From the NCBI RefSeq assembly GCF_014805625.2, contig NW_023998415.1:23561746-23625745 (forward strand): a DNA stretch of 64,000 bases. Reading direction: 5' to 3'. Of this stretch, positions 50,405-61,175 are shown in pieces. Position numbers and translations under genes: made by a program. Each line of letters begins with the position of its first letter. The first letter of the stretch is position 1. Under the pieces are notes generated by a model. That model was not told the origin of the DNA and did no database searches. It saw only the letters and a program-made list of their open reading frames with translations. Source of the DNA: Glossina fuscipes. Lineage: Eukaryota; Arthropoda; Insecta; Diptera; Glossinidae.

Positions 50405-50600
50405 GACGATAGAGAAAGAGATAAGGAAATGGTGGCTGAAGTCTAGTGGATGTGTGTCCAATCTAAGTTTAAGGTCTATGCCCTTACCGACTGACAACTC
50501 ACTTTAGCTACGACCAAAATACACTTTCCCGCACTTGAGATTTGAACTCGCGAACCACGGACTTAGTATACGCGATTCTTATCTGTTCAGTTACTCAGAA
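50405..50600 (-). repeat. tRNA-like SINE copy
   Basis: On the minus strand, TAACTGAACAGATAAGA (near 50592-50576) resembles a Pol III A box and GAGTTCAAATCTCAAGTGC resembles a B box / T arm. The next 100 bases run in parallel with the copy at 57940-58095: GTTCAAATCTCA-GTGC, TTTTGGTCGTAG against CTTCGGTCCTAG, TGAGTTGTCAGTCGGTAAGG against GTCAGTGCTCAATCAGTAAA, and CACTAGACT. The acceptor stem cannot pair, so it is not a functional tRNA. Boundaries are approximate. Confidence 0.5.
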
Positions 50601-52135
50601 AAAATAAATAAAAAAAATATTAGATGATCGCACCTCTCGCTGTACACCAGTCTAAAAAAAACATGATAAATATCGAATTTAAGTATTTAAGTTTTTCGTT
50701 CCTTCGGATCAATAGATTTGGTTGATATAAGAATTGCTTTCTAGAAAGAGAGAAGAAACTTTTACGTTGAAATGATGCAACCATTTTTAGTTGGTCCCTT
50801 TAAATCTATCTGCTCTGCTGCCTTTATATTAACAAATGAGTTTTTATATTCACTTGTGTTACCTCGTCTCGTAAATATTTTAAGCATATCGCATGTAATT
50901 TACATTAAAGGAAACATTTACACAAAATGTTAAGAGAACATCCATTGAGACCTATGGCTTTACAAACTTTGATTATTTATTGAAAATGGGAGGGGCAAAC
51001 GCATTTTAATTGCGTTATTGTGCTGAATCTTTACGCACGTAAGAGAAAACAGTGAAAATCTGTTTCAAAAATATTGTTTTCAGAATTTCCATCGTCAAGG
51101 CGCGAGGTGCATCGATTCGAATCGATCAGCGATTGCTGATAACAATCAAAACGAAACTTAAATCTATTTCGATCGACAGGTAAGTAGTACTATACAGTTT
51201 CCGATATAATCTCTGCAAAGCTCTTTAAAAAGCTGCCTTTGATAGTCAGTTGACCACGGTTCTTCTTCTAGAAATATCTGAACTTTTGTTGTGTTGCCAC
51301 AATGGTTCTGACAAAGAATGTGAATAACAAAATGACAAATATTTGTTGGAATACGATTCATTTAACCAAATAACATAAGAAGCATGTTTTTTAAAAAACT
51401 ATCGTGCGTGATATTGTTCTCTTTCAAGCGAGATAAATCGTATGCGGTATGGATTGGCATGCATTGAATTTGTGTAGAAAACAAGTGTGAGTTTTAGGTA
51501 AAAGGAATCTGGATACTGGAAAGCCGTTGAATTGACTTTCGATATGAGTTATGTGCTTTTGTGCATTATTTTGAAATCACTGGCCAGTGTTAGTTCGTTG
51601 TGATACAGTGTCTGCCTTAAAAGAATGCTTGTAATTATTTTATATAATATTTATCAATATCAATTTAAACATATGCATATATTTAAACTTTAACTTACTA
51701 TCGACTACATTATGCTCAAACATACATGTTTACTTAAATACCAAAAATATGTTTTTTCCCCATAAAAAGTCAGAAAAACACTTGAGAAAGCGTTTCTAAT
51801 CCATCGCACAGGGTATAGGCGCCGCATACGCAGATACGAACGTGTATGAAAATAGTTGCGTTTTCATTTACTACTATTGCTTCTCACAAATACAGTGCAG
51901 TCATATGTGTGTGTCTGTGCACTTAAACAAATCTTTATGACCAAGACGCGCACGTTTTCTTTTCTTTTATTGAAATTACAATTGTTCGAATTATTCATGA
52001 GCAGATTAAGTTTGTTTTCTTTTTCGTTTCGCATATATGTATATATATTCAAATATATATATACATAAATACATACATACAGATAATATTAAAATATTAA
52101 TTATTTTTCAAATGTTTGTATTGTGCTTATCTATT
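50601..52135. other. AT-rich non-coding DNA
   Basis: No recognised feature. There is a short TATA-rich patch near 52034-52065. Confidence 0.5.
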
Positions 52136-52149
52136 CATTTATTTATTTA

Positions 52150-52184
<35 letters not shown>

Positions 52185-52267
52185 GTTATTTCGCACATAT
52201 ATTTACATAGGTTTGTAGTTCAATTTTTTCATTCATATGCGAAACAAAAAAAAAAAAAAAAAAAAAA
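52136..52267. repeat. (TTTA)n, poly-T and poly-A tracts
   Basis: TTTA repeat at 52136-52159, T-run at 52162-52184 and A-run at 52246-52267. Confidence 0.95.
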
Positions 52268-52482
52268 GGCTGGGATTTATTTCATTTCCTGATTTCAGGC
52301 CATGGCGATTGTTTGAATTGTGTTTGAGATTCGTTTTGGGAGGCTTAGCACTCGGACACACACAGGCAGAAGTCCCAAGATAAGAAAAACACGTCTTAAA
52401 TGCCGGGGCTTAAGCAACAAACTGTTGTCGCTCTTAGGCAACTGAAGCAATCTAAGCTCTGGACATGGAAACCGAAAGAAAA

Positions 52483-52535
52483 ACACACACACACACACAC
52501 ACACACATACACACACATACACACACACACACACG
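52483..52535. repeat. (CA)n microsatellite, interrupted
   Basis: About 52 bp of CA with two T interruptions. The Cys-Val and His-Thr frames over it are artefacts. Confidence 0.95.
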
Positions 52536-53450
52536 ACAAGGCAGGAGGCAATAAAGAGCTTTTTGTGCAGGATTGCGTGTTAAAGGAAACGTGCATATGT
52601 TTGTGTTTTACATAAGAGAGTAAATGAAAGCTTCCGCAACAAATATAAGAGTTTTTAGAGTATAAGGAGAGATGAAAAGCAGCGAGAAATTATACGATTA
52701 AGATTCAAGTCGAATTGTTATCACATGCATGCAACTGATTAGTTGCCCGCCCGAGCTATATCTGAGAAAGACATTCAGATAGGAATCGTTTAAAAAGCTA
52801 TTTGAATATGCATATCCAGAGAAACGATAATTTCGAACTTATCTAATGAACACAAGAAGCAGTCAATATAGAAGATCTAGGACTACATATAAGAGAATAT
52901 CTCCCGAGAAAGTGATAAAGATTTTAGCCTGGCTCCATTGACGCCTGGCTCATCCGTTTGTTCGTCCATTGTTAAAACGCTTCCGATCGCTGAAACATCA
53001 ATAGCAAACCGGACTTTTCCATATATTATCTCAGGAAAAGCCTGCTGTTTGAGTTTAGAAACAGCATTGATTCGTTCTTAACAGATAATAAGCTGCAACT
53101 TACGCTCTATATATGTAGCGGATATTTATCTAAAGTTTGCTACAAACACTTGTGAAGATCTTACAAAACTTCACAATGCAAAAGTGGTCATAATAAAGTG
53201 ATCAACATAGCTACACGATAACCAGAACATTATAACGCAATGAACTAAAAGTTGAGACAACTAATCCCCGAAGTCATTTCAGTGTTTACGTGGAAAGAGA
53301 TTTTCTTGGTAAGTGACTATGAACATAGCCACAGCTAGACAAGCATACGGTTTTTCGTTGTTTTAAATATTGCTAAATATGTACATCACGAAATCTTCTA
53401 AGGAATACATGTCACCTCAAAATCATCAAGATATTTTTCCGAAGAGATAA

Positions 53451-53486
53451 GGCAGATGAAGTATTTCAGGCAGATGAAGTATTTCG
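53451..53486. repeat. 18-bp tandem duplication
   Basis: GGCAGATGAAGTATTTCA occurs twice in tandem with one difference at the last base, followed by a third partial start. Confidence 0.9.
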
Positions 53487-54271
53487 GGCAGTTGATTATG
53501 TCGGATGCATATTAGAGGATTTTTCATATGCCGAGAACAAGATGAAAAGAATACAAATAAGTGGATTTGAGAGTTACCTTTACGTCTTACGCTATCATCA
53601 ATTGGCATCCAGCTTCGCTTGCCGCACTTTCTTCGCACGCCGACATAAGAAAACAGTGAGAAATTGTTTCTCCAATTGGCCAAAGTGCAATTAAAGTTTG
53701 CACTTGGCTTACGGATCGAGATTAAAACATGCCAACACTTAATTCGACTATAGGTTTACGATATATGAACGAATGGGCAAAAATTTGCCAACGACGCCTG
53801 TCCCAAGTTCACTGGCAAAGTGTAATCGTAAGTTGTTTGGTTGCCTTGTTTTTTTTTTTTTTTTTTTTTTCCTTTCGACTTTTTTGCTCAGCTCTTTGCA
53901 CATATTGCAAAAAGCATATTAACCTATAGCCGTCTATTGGGAGATACCCATCAGGATTAAAAGTTCGATATTTTCTCGTTCCTCTTATTTTAGTTACCAA
54001 AGTGTATGGATTGTCGATGTTTATTTGCATTTTGTAAAACAGTTAGTTCGTTCATTTGATTTGTTTAGGCAGGAAAAGAGTAAGAGAGAAACTATATCTG
54101 TGTTATAAAAGTGTATAAGACTTATAGAAAGCACATGTTTCTCATTTTGATATCATCGGTTTGTAACCATAGCCATATGCATACACTTGCATATGCATAT
54201 TTATAGATAAATGAACATGTGTATGTGCACAATTGTTGCTTTCGCATTACTCGGGCCAAAGACAGAACCAT

Positions 54272-54317
54272 AGCCAGAGCAAGAGCAAGAGCAAGAGCCA
54301 GAGCCAGAGTCAGAGCC
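54272..54317. repeat. hexanucleotide repeat (AGAGCM)n
   Basis: Seven or so units alternating AGAGCA and AGAGCC. It gives a Ser-Gln/Lys frame with no gene context. Confidence 0.9.
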
Positions 54318-54830
54318 TTAATATTTCAAATTGTATATTATATCTTAGCTATCGGCATAGAATTGCATGCCTGCCTATGTGCGTAATATATGCTTGCACA
54401 TATACTATAAATCGCATAATCCATGTTGCTGCAGTGTTTCTACTATTATTAAAATACTATCGGGTCTTGTATTAACATGTAGGTTCGTGGTGTTTGTTGT
54501 ATGCATTCGACGTGCTATAGTCAAGTGTTAGGATGTACGATGTATTGGTGTGTGTGTGTGTGTACTGTATGTGGAAAACGTGTTTTGCATAATCATTTGC
54601 CACTTATAAAATAAATTGTTACACACACTGTGCTACATATTCATCCATTAATATTAATACACCAATTCTTACTCCTCTGACGTTGAGTTGTTTGTTGTTC
54701 AATTGTTGTTAGCAGTAAAATGAAAGAAAATGAATAAAAGGAAGAAAAGAAGAATAATAAAAAAAAAAAAACGAGTATTTGTGTCAATAGCATTTTTAAT
54801 ATAGAAATCGTTTTTTAAAAAAACAAAACC

Positions 54831-54853
54831 TTTTTTTTTTTTTTTTTTTTTTT
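54831..54853. repeat. poly-T tract followed by (CTTT)n
   Basis: Twenty-three T residues and then a CTTT-rich stretch. Confidence 0.9.
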
Positions 54854-55859
54854 CTTTCTTTCTTTTCTTTTTCATTTACTCTTTTTCATCCAAAATATGT
54901 GATGCATTGTTAATGAAATGAATGAATCTTATTATGGGAATTGTCGTTAAACAATGACTAGGAAACCCTTCCAGGGATATGCACGTGCATATGTGACACG
55001 TAGCTATATAAGATAAGTAGACTATAGCTTATTATCGTATAGATCAAAGGAATATGGTTTAAAAGAGGAAATTAACATTGAAAAGTTACGACGTTGATAG
55101 CTGAATGCTTGGATGACTGGATGGATGCATGCATGATATTTAAATCGATTTGTTCAACTAACTGATTATGTTCCTTTCAATCGCGTATTTAAAAGTGAAG
55201 AAATTTTCTCTCATTTTTCGAAAATTGCCTAGAGTGCTTTAAAAAAAAAAAAACCTTAACATCTCTATGAGAATTTGCTCTTTTTCTTCCAAACCTTCCA
55301 AACCATAAGAAAATAACATCAAGGATACTTGAAATTTCATATAGATGCCTATGGAAATTCATACGTAAAAGAAAATTTATAAAGCAAGTTATCTCTATCG
55401 TCCTTAAATATTTTCATAAATTTCAAGCAAGTAATAAAAGAAAATATTTTACTGCCCATATATAAACGACCCTCTATGACCGATAAGTAAATCTTGTCCT
55501 TCTCTTATTATCTGGTACCTACATACATAATGATCGATATTTTATACCAAACTTGAATACCGATATACTTGCCATTCCATGAATGTTTAGTATGTGCTTT
55601 GCTTAGGACTCCGTCTGCCTACATCGTTATAATGACGTGAACCGTAGCTCTGAGCCGCCAAATCTTGTTTCAAGACGCTCGCCCGCATGCAGCAAAAGGC
55701 TTAGATGCTAACGGCTGACGAAAGTGTGTCCAAAACTCTGCTATATGGTGTGTGCGGTGCCTTTGCATAAATACATTGTTCTCCAGAAATAAAAGAAGGT
55801 TTGTCGAATAAGGACACACAGCAGTCCAGGAATTGCCTGCAAATTACACAACATACTAG

Positions 55860-55980
55860 CAGAACGTTGCGGTCGTCAGTCACACTATTCGCCTGTGGAA
55901 CAATCTACCGACAATGGTCTTTCTCACCGTACTTGATGCTTCCGCGTTTAAGCCAAACGGACAGAAACAGTAGTCCCTCC
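55860..55980 (+). pseudogene. non-LTR retrotransposon ORF2 C-terminal remnant
   Basis: The frame at 55863-55919 reads NVAVVSHTIRLWNNLPTMV and continues to ...DASAFK (about 55939-55956). This fits the motif near the end of many insect non-LTR reverse transcriptases, FxxRTxxLWNxLPxxV...SxxxFKxxL. Upstream sequence (55560-55850) has no firm match, so the copy is short or decayed. The overlapping frame at 55801-56031 is a shadow. Confidence 0.45.
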
Positions 55981-56516
55981 TTCCATCCCTCTTTACCTAT
56001 AATTCTTCCCGAGAGTCATCGTTCTCGGTGAATATAAAGTATTTCGACACTTCAATCCAGTAAATATGTAGCACTCTGTTCGACTTATTTCACATTTCAC
56101 TCTATGGGCAGAGCTAAATTATATAACCGAGATTTGATTCAGGCTTCACTTCAATTTAGTTCAAATAAGCAGGTGGATCGATTTGAAGTCGTAAAGTAAA
56201 ATTTGGAAAACATTTACGAAAATCTAATAAATTCGCAAGCATATCTTTTTATATAAACAGTTATATACTTATGTATATATATATATGTATGAATATATGA
56301 TAATGTATATGTGTATGAAATAATTTGCGTTTTAAGAGCAGCAACGAGGAAAGGAAGAAAGAAAGAAAAAAAAGTTTTCTGACCTTTAAATTTATGCCTT
56401 CCTTTATTATAACCGTACATACATGCAGACATACAGATTTATAATAAGGGAGTGTAACGTGCATGTAAGCATATGTACGCGATATTATTTTCTTTAGTGC
56501 TGTCTTGTATGTGTTG

Positions 56517-56558
<42 letters not shown>

Positions 56559-57939
56559 TTATTATTCTTATTATTATTATTATTGTTGTTGTTGTTGTTA
56601 CTGTTGGTGCTTTCAATTATCAAGTGCAAGGTAAAATTTGTTAGATGAATGTGTTTTAATTTTGTTTTTTGTTGTTTTTTATGGCTCTGTCCTTGTTTAC
56701 TATAGTAATTTATGGACGAATTGCCAGGGCAAACAGTGTCTCTTTGGTGTTTAAAGAGAAATCTTTTTTCTCGCTTTTCGGTTAATACATAGCATTACAA
56801 AAGAATTTGCGTGTCTATGGGTAATAATTTAAGGTTAAAACAGTAAAGTGTTTGCCGAGTTAAGTTAATATTGCGCACATATGCTTATCTAACGGGTATG
56901 AACGAAGCATTTTCCAAGTGAAATAACTTCTCAGATCTTTTTTGTGGAGAGAATATTTGCATATTTTTTATTGTGATTAAATTCCACAAATTTCTGAAAT
57001 GATTTTTCATTCTTAATGATATTATACACTCTACGCAAGTTTGTTAATAAAAATTTTATTTGGCTTTCAAATAACAAAAACCATGTCCCTGCAGAGCTTT
57101 AACGACTTATTCAAGTTAACAAAAAAAAAAATTGTAAATTTTTAATTTTCCCGCACTAGCACCAGCAGAGAAAGCAGCTTTCATTAAAATTTTACCCACC
57201 GGTTATATTAAGTCTAATCAAAATTTTATAGCAGAGAGTTTTTAATGATATTGCGATTTTTTCGATCGCTATATAAAAAGAAATCGGTTATTAAATAAAT
57301 ATGACAGTCACTTTCATGTATTCACCTTTTTAAATCAATCCCTTAAGTACCATCCCATTAATAAAATTTGAAAGTAAATTTAATTTTGCTCAATAGTTGA
57401 TATTGTAAGGAAAAAGAATAAGTTTGTGGCATTTCCACTAAAATGCAAATCAATTCTCTTTATGACTTCAATTAACTGGATTAATGCGTATGTGTATGTA
57501 TGTGTATGAATGCATTTTTCGGTAAAATTAATATACCGCCATTGCACCAATTTTTGGGATTTCTGTACGAAACACTGGACCAAGCGATGTTCACTGCCGA
57601 TCCGATTTATATGGTGAATGTTTTAAAACTTTTCAGCTAAGTCGTCCTAATTCTTGCCGAATCAACAGAGATGTGTATTGTCGAGCGTTGTCGCGATTAA
57701 GGCAGGACGATGCTTTTCCTTTTGAGAAATTCTCTCTGAACGCTCTACCGCAATTGTGGTAATTGTGCTATCGTAGACGAGTGGGTGATTAAGAAAATGG
57801 AATCAACAGTTTGAAAAGTTTGGGGCAGCTAATAAAGCTCGTTTCCCTTCCGACCTCATTAAATGTAAACGATTAGCACACGTGGGTTCCGGTTATATAG
57901 ATTCAAGACGCATCAATATCCGATGCCAGCTGGAGCGAT
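55981..57939. other. non-coding DNA
   Basis: Holds the large ATT microsatellite (56512-56600). The segment 57600-57860 looks compositionally richer in GC, but no translation was recognised. Confidence 0.45.
56512..56600. repeat. (TTG)n-(ATT)n microsatellite
   Basis: About 90 bp of trinucleotide repeats with CTT and GTT interruptions. The Asn-rich minus-strand frame is an artefact. Confidence 0.95.
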
Positions 57940-58095
57940 TTTACAGCAACGATACGAATTGTGACTAGGAAGTCAGCATTCGTAGGTTCAAATCTCAGTG
58001 CAGTAGAGCGTCCTTCGGTCCTAGTTAGTTAGTAGTCAGTGCTCAATCAGTAAAGGCATGCACGCATACACTAGACTGCGGTCATTTCCAAACTC
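57940..58095 (+). repeat. tRNA-like SINE copy
   Basis: Contains the B-box-like GTAGGTTCAAATCTCAGTGC at about 57989-58008. The following region is shared, base blocks in order, with the inverted copy at 50405-50600. No functional tRNA fold is possible. Confidence 0.5.
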
Positions 58096-58814
58096 TTCTT
58101 CTTTCCCCACTTATTGCTGAACGACGCCGTCTTGCGCATATAGGCGACATCGCTTGGTTAAAAAAAAGTTTTTCGTTGTATTGACTTGAATTATCAAGTA
58201 CCGAGACTCAGTTCTTCTTCTTTTCAGTCTTTCGCAAAAATTTCGTAAAGGTTTTCTAACTAATCTTCCATCCGGAGATGATATAGTGGCATGAAATATT
58301 GTGATCTTCTTCGGTTGTTTCCAGAATATCATCGAGCTTAGCAATGAATACTCGACCAGAGCGGCGAGCAGCCGTCGTTTTGAAATTTCTAGAATCGAAA
58401 TGAGTAATACACTGGCTGGCTGCGGATTTTGAAGAAACGGCTTCACCGTGAACATCACTAAATTTTTCCAGTAGCCTGCGTAGCCTTACGCCCTTGATCG
58501 AATTGATATTGTATGATATACGGGTGTTTCTAAAATTTCGTCTCTTTTTCTAAATGCCATCACGCCATCATCCTTTTTTGTTGTTTCTTATTGAATTACT
58601 TGTGAACAACTATCTTTTACACATGCCCTTCCAGACCTTAACATTGCCAGAGTTAAGCAACCATGAAACCTATTTATTGAGACCATTAGACACTTTATTG
58701 GGACGATGCGAACATTTGCCTCGATCTATCATAAAGGCACTCCTATTGGGCAGTCGTCGGTTAATTTATTTATGATAACAATTTTCCATTTAATATTATT
58801 GAGTTATTCAGCGC
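58096..58814. other. non-coding DNA
   Basis: A 115-codon minus-strand frame (58111-58458) and a 73-codon plus-strand frame (58554-58775) are open but match nothing I recognise. They could be unread parts of the neighbouring transposon. Confidence 0.4.
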
Positions 58815-59290
58815 AAGACGACGCTAATCACAGAACGCTCGTCCTTCAGTACTTTTATCGTCTAATTTGAAGAAATCTGTTGCCGAAGCCCACCAAACAC
58901 CGTCACACCGTCACACCATATCGTTTAGAAGTGGTGACCCGAATTGATTGCAAATGCCATTTTTTGGTCACTTGTCAAGAATACACTGTTGCAGCTCAAA
59001 TGGAAAGTTCTTCCGCAATGCGCGTACGCACCAGACCTAGCGCCTTCCGGTTGTCAGTTGTTCAGATCGATACAGCATGGCTTGCCTGGGACGCGGCTCC
59101 GCAAAGCCGCGGAGCTGTACGAAAATGGAGCGATGATTGGATCGCTAGCAAACCCAAATAACTTGTTTCGACACGACATCGGCATGTTACCCCACAGATG
59201 GCAAAAAGTTGTGGAAAATGGGGGAAAATATTTTGATTTTAAAAATATTGTATCAACTTTTCTCAATAAATGTCTTTTCTAAGTGAATAA
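58815..59290 (+). pseudogene. internally deleted mariner transposon
   Basis: The N-terminal block NHRTLVLQYFYR (58826-58861) and, one frame over, SNLKKSVAEAHQT (58862-58900) are followed after only about 65 bp by the C-terminal part. That part reads VKNTLLQLKWKVLPQC, AYAPDLAPSGCQLFRSIQHG, a frame change, SxASKPNN, and RHDIGMLPHRWQKVVENGG then KYFD (to about 59240). Roughly 200 codons, including the first two catalytic Asp regions, are absent. The third Asp (PSDYHLF) is Gly. The C-terminal frame 58944-59282 is free of stops. An ACCGTCAC direct repeat at about 58901-58918 marks the junction. It is related to 24455-25290. Confidence 0.85.
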
Positions 59291-59621
59291 ATTCTCAAAA
59301 TTCTCGATGCAAGCATTTAATAATAATATTGGCAGAGATATAGATAAACAAATATTTTTTCATTTTTTGAGTTTCTCATGATTAATCTGTTGACTAAAGC
59401 GGTATAAATTCATGCTGTGGTGGCGGCTATTTAGATTGGCTCGGAATTTCATTACAATGCTGCAGTAACACGATGTGTATAAGTGATAAGAAAATGTGAA
59501 TTTAATTTTTATTACCAAACAAAAAAATTAAATTAAAAAAATTCATGAAAATGTAACCTTGCTATGCTCTATTATGTAAACAAAGTTTTTGTAAAATTTT
59601 GTAAAAGAAAGCAAAAAAAAA

Positions 59622-59700
59622 AAATAATAACAATAATAATAATAACAACAACAACAACTATAATAATAATAATAATAATATATAATAATAATAATAATGA
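59622..59700. repeat. (AAT)n/(AAC)n microsatellite
   Basis: Interrupted trinucleotide repeat after a poly-A tract at about 59613-59624. Confidence 0.95.
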
Positions 59701-60021
59701 AAACAATGAAAACAACGACAACCAACAAGTGTAGCACGGTCCGCTGTTGAATATTATATCCTTAGAGTATCATTTTTTGCATGTTAGTCACATATGTTGT
59801 CTGCACACAAATGCACGTTTTCGTCCAGCATATAGAACATATGCGCATTTAATGTTTTCGTATATTTTTCCTTTTTGTTGTGTTTCTATTGCTAATTACT
59901 TAGTAAACAAATTGCCATAACATGATAACAAAAACTGTATGCCACCAGTCACGTCAACAACAACAATAACCGTTTGAAAACAATGAGATATACGTGTAGG
60001 AGTGTAATATAAAATTGTATG

Positions 60022-60040
60022 GGTGTGTGTGTGTGTGTGT
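60022..60040. repeat. (GT)n microsatellite
   Basis: Nine to ten GT units. Confidence 0.9.
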
Positions 60041-60594
60041 ATGCACGTTTGTGCATGAGTGTTTCTCTAAATGTGTGCTACATTCTCTCACATCCATTGC
60101 TTTCGCATTCTCGACGTTAGTTGGTGGTCTTCTGTCGGTATAACTCGTCTCTAATTGTGAAAACGAGCAAGCACATTAATGCATTTATATATATATATAT
60201 AACGTTTGACTTACGATACGTATGACTGACTGTAAAAGGGTGAGTAAATTGGCTATTATGCCTACGAGTGTATTGTGAACGTTAAAATAAAGGAAATTGC
60301 AGAAAATTATTTTAGAAAAGAATTTACAAGACAACTAGAATTAATTAGCGATAGAATGCAGTTTCCTTTGTTCAGTTATACTAAACAGCTCTTAAAAGAC
60401 CATTAGAAGTTTCAAGTCTTTTCGTGAAGATTGTGGAAAAAAAGGGTAAAAAAATAAAACGAAAAATAATTCAAAGCCTTTGAATCTATCATAAAACAAA
60501 ATAATATAAGATTCCTTCCTTTATACTCAAGCGTCTGTTTCTTAAAGTTGTTGGGGTTTAAGTATAAGTTTTTTGTTTTTCCTTTGCTGATTAG

Positions 60595-60622
60595 GGGAGA
60601 GAGAGAGAGAGAGAGAGAGAGA
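60595..60622. repeat. (GA)n microsatellite
   Basis: Perfect GA run of about 28 bp. Confidence 0.95.
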
Positions 60623-60947
60623 TAGAATATGAAATGCCAAGATGTTTAAATTAATCACCGTTTGTTGCATCTTCTTTTTCATTGCGTCGTGGTCATTAGT
60701 CCTTCTGTCCATTTATCCGACAGCCAGTCACCAGATGTTGCAGTAATGACATGTACAAAAATTTGCATAGAAAATTAAAATTTGAAATAAATGTATTCCT
60801 GGTTCGAGACAATGGCTTTTAAAAACAAACACAAATCAATTGAAAAGATATTGTTGATGGTAGGTAATATGTTGTTTCTATCTTACCGAGACAAATAATG
60901 AATAACATTCACGCGAGAGGTGTTAACGTGGGCACAACAGTTAATAG

Positions 60948-61175
60948 TTAAACCTTTGCACTTGAAGTTTTTTTTTTCATTCGTATTACAATCCGCGACC
61001 GGCGACCGTCATTTGTCACCAACAGCGAAACACCCGAATACTAGTTTTTATCATTTGTTTTTGTTTTTATGTTAAAAACTGCAAATTATTTACAATGTCT
61101 CCGTAGCGGATCCCTCGAGTTTGAAGAGCAATTTTAAATGGGTCCGCCCCGGAGCCCTCGACTGCAAAGGGTTAA
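60948..61175. mobile_element. piggyBac-like MITE flanked by TTAA
   Basis: TTAA at 60948-60951 is followed by ACCTTTGCACTTGAAGT. TTAA at 61172-61175 is preceded by CCCTCGACTGCAAAGGG, whose complement is CCCTTTGCAGTCGAGGG. The 17-bp ends match at most positions and both abut the TTAA that piggyBac-type transposases target. A subterminal repeat of the right end, ATCCCTCGAGTTTG, lies at about 61112-61125. The interior, about 220 bp, has no coding capacity and is more GC-rich than its surroundings. It would be mobilised in trans if a matching transposase exists. Confidence 0.6.

Larger units (their letters stand above)
52536..55699. other. non-coding DNA with simple repeats
   Basis: Holds the 18-bp tandem repeat (53451-53486), poly-T at 53850-53871, a hexamer repeat (54272-54317), a short GT run near 54550-54563 and poly-T at 54831-54853. 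No gene recognised. Confidence 0.55.
59291..60947. other. AT-rich non-coding DNA with microsatellites
   Basis: AAT repeats (59622-59700), GT run (60022-60040), a short TA run at 60186-60202 and a GA run (60595-60622). No gene recognised. Confidence 0.55.

Noticed and set aside
50526..50598. tRNA gene
   Set aside because: The box-like motifs are present, but the acceptor stem has no pairing partner and the T stem pairs at only three of five positions, so it was called SINE-like instead.
56261..56629. Asn-rich 122-codon frame
   Set aside because: It is the ATT microsatellite read on the minus strand.
58111..58458. 115-codon minus-strand frame next to a mariner relic
   Set aside because: No transposase motif or other family was recognised. 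It may be chance.
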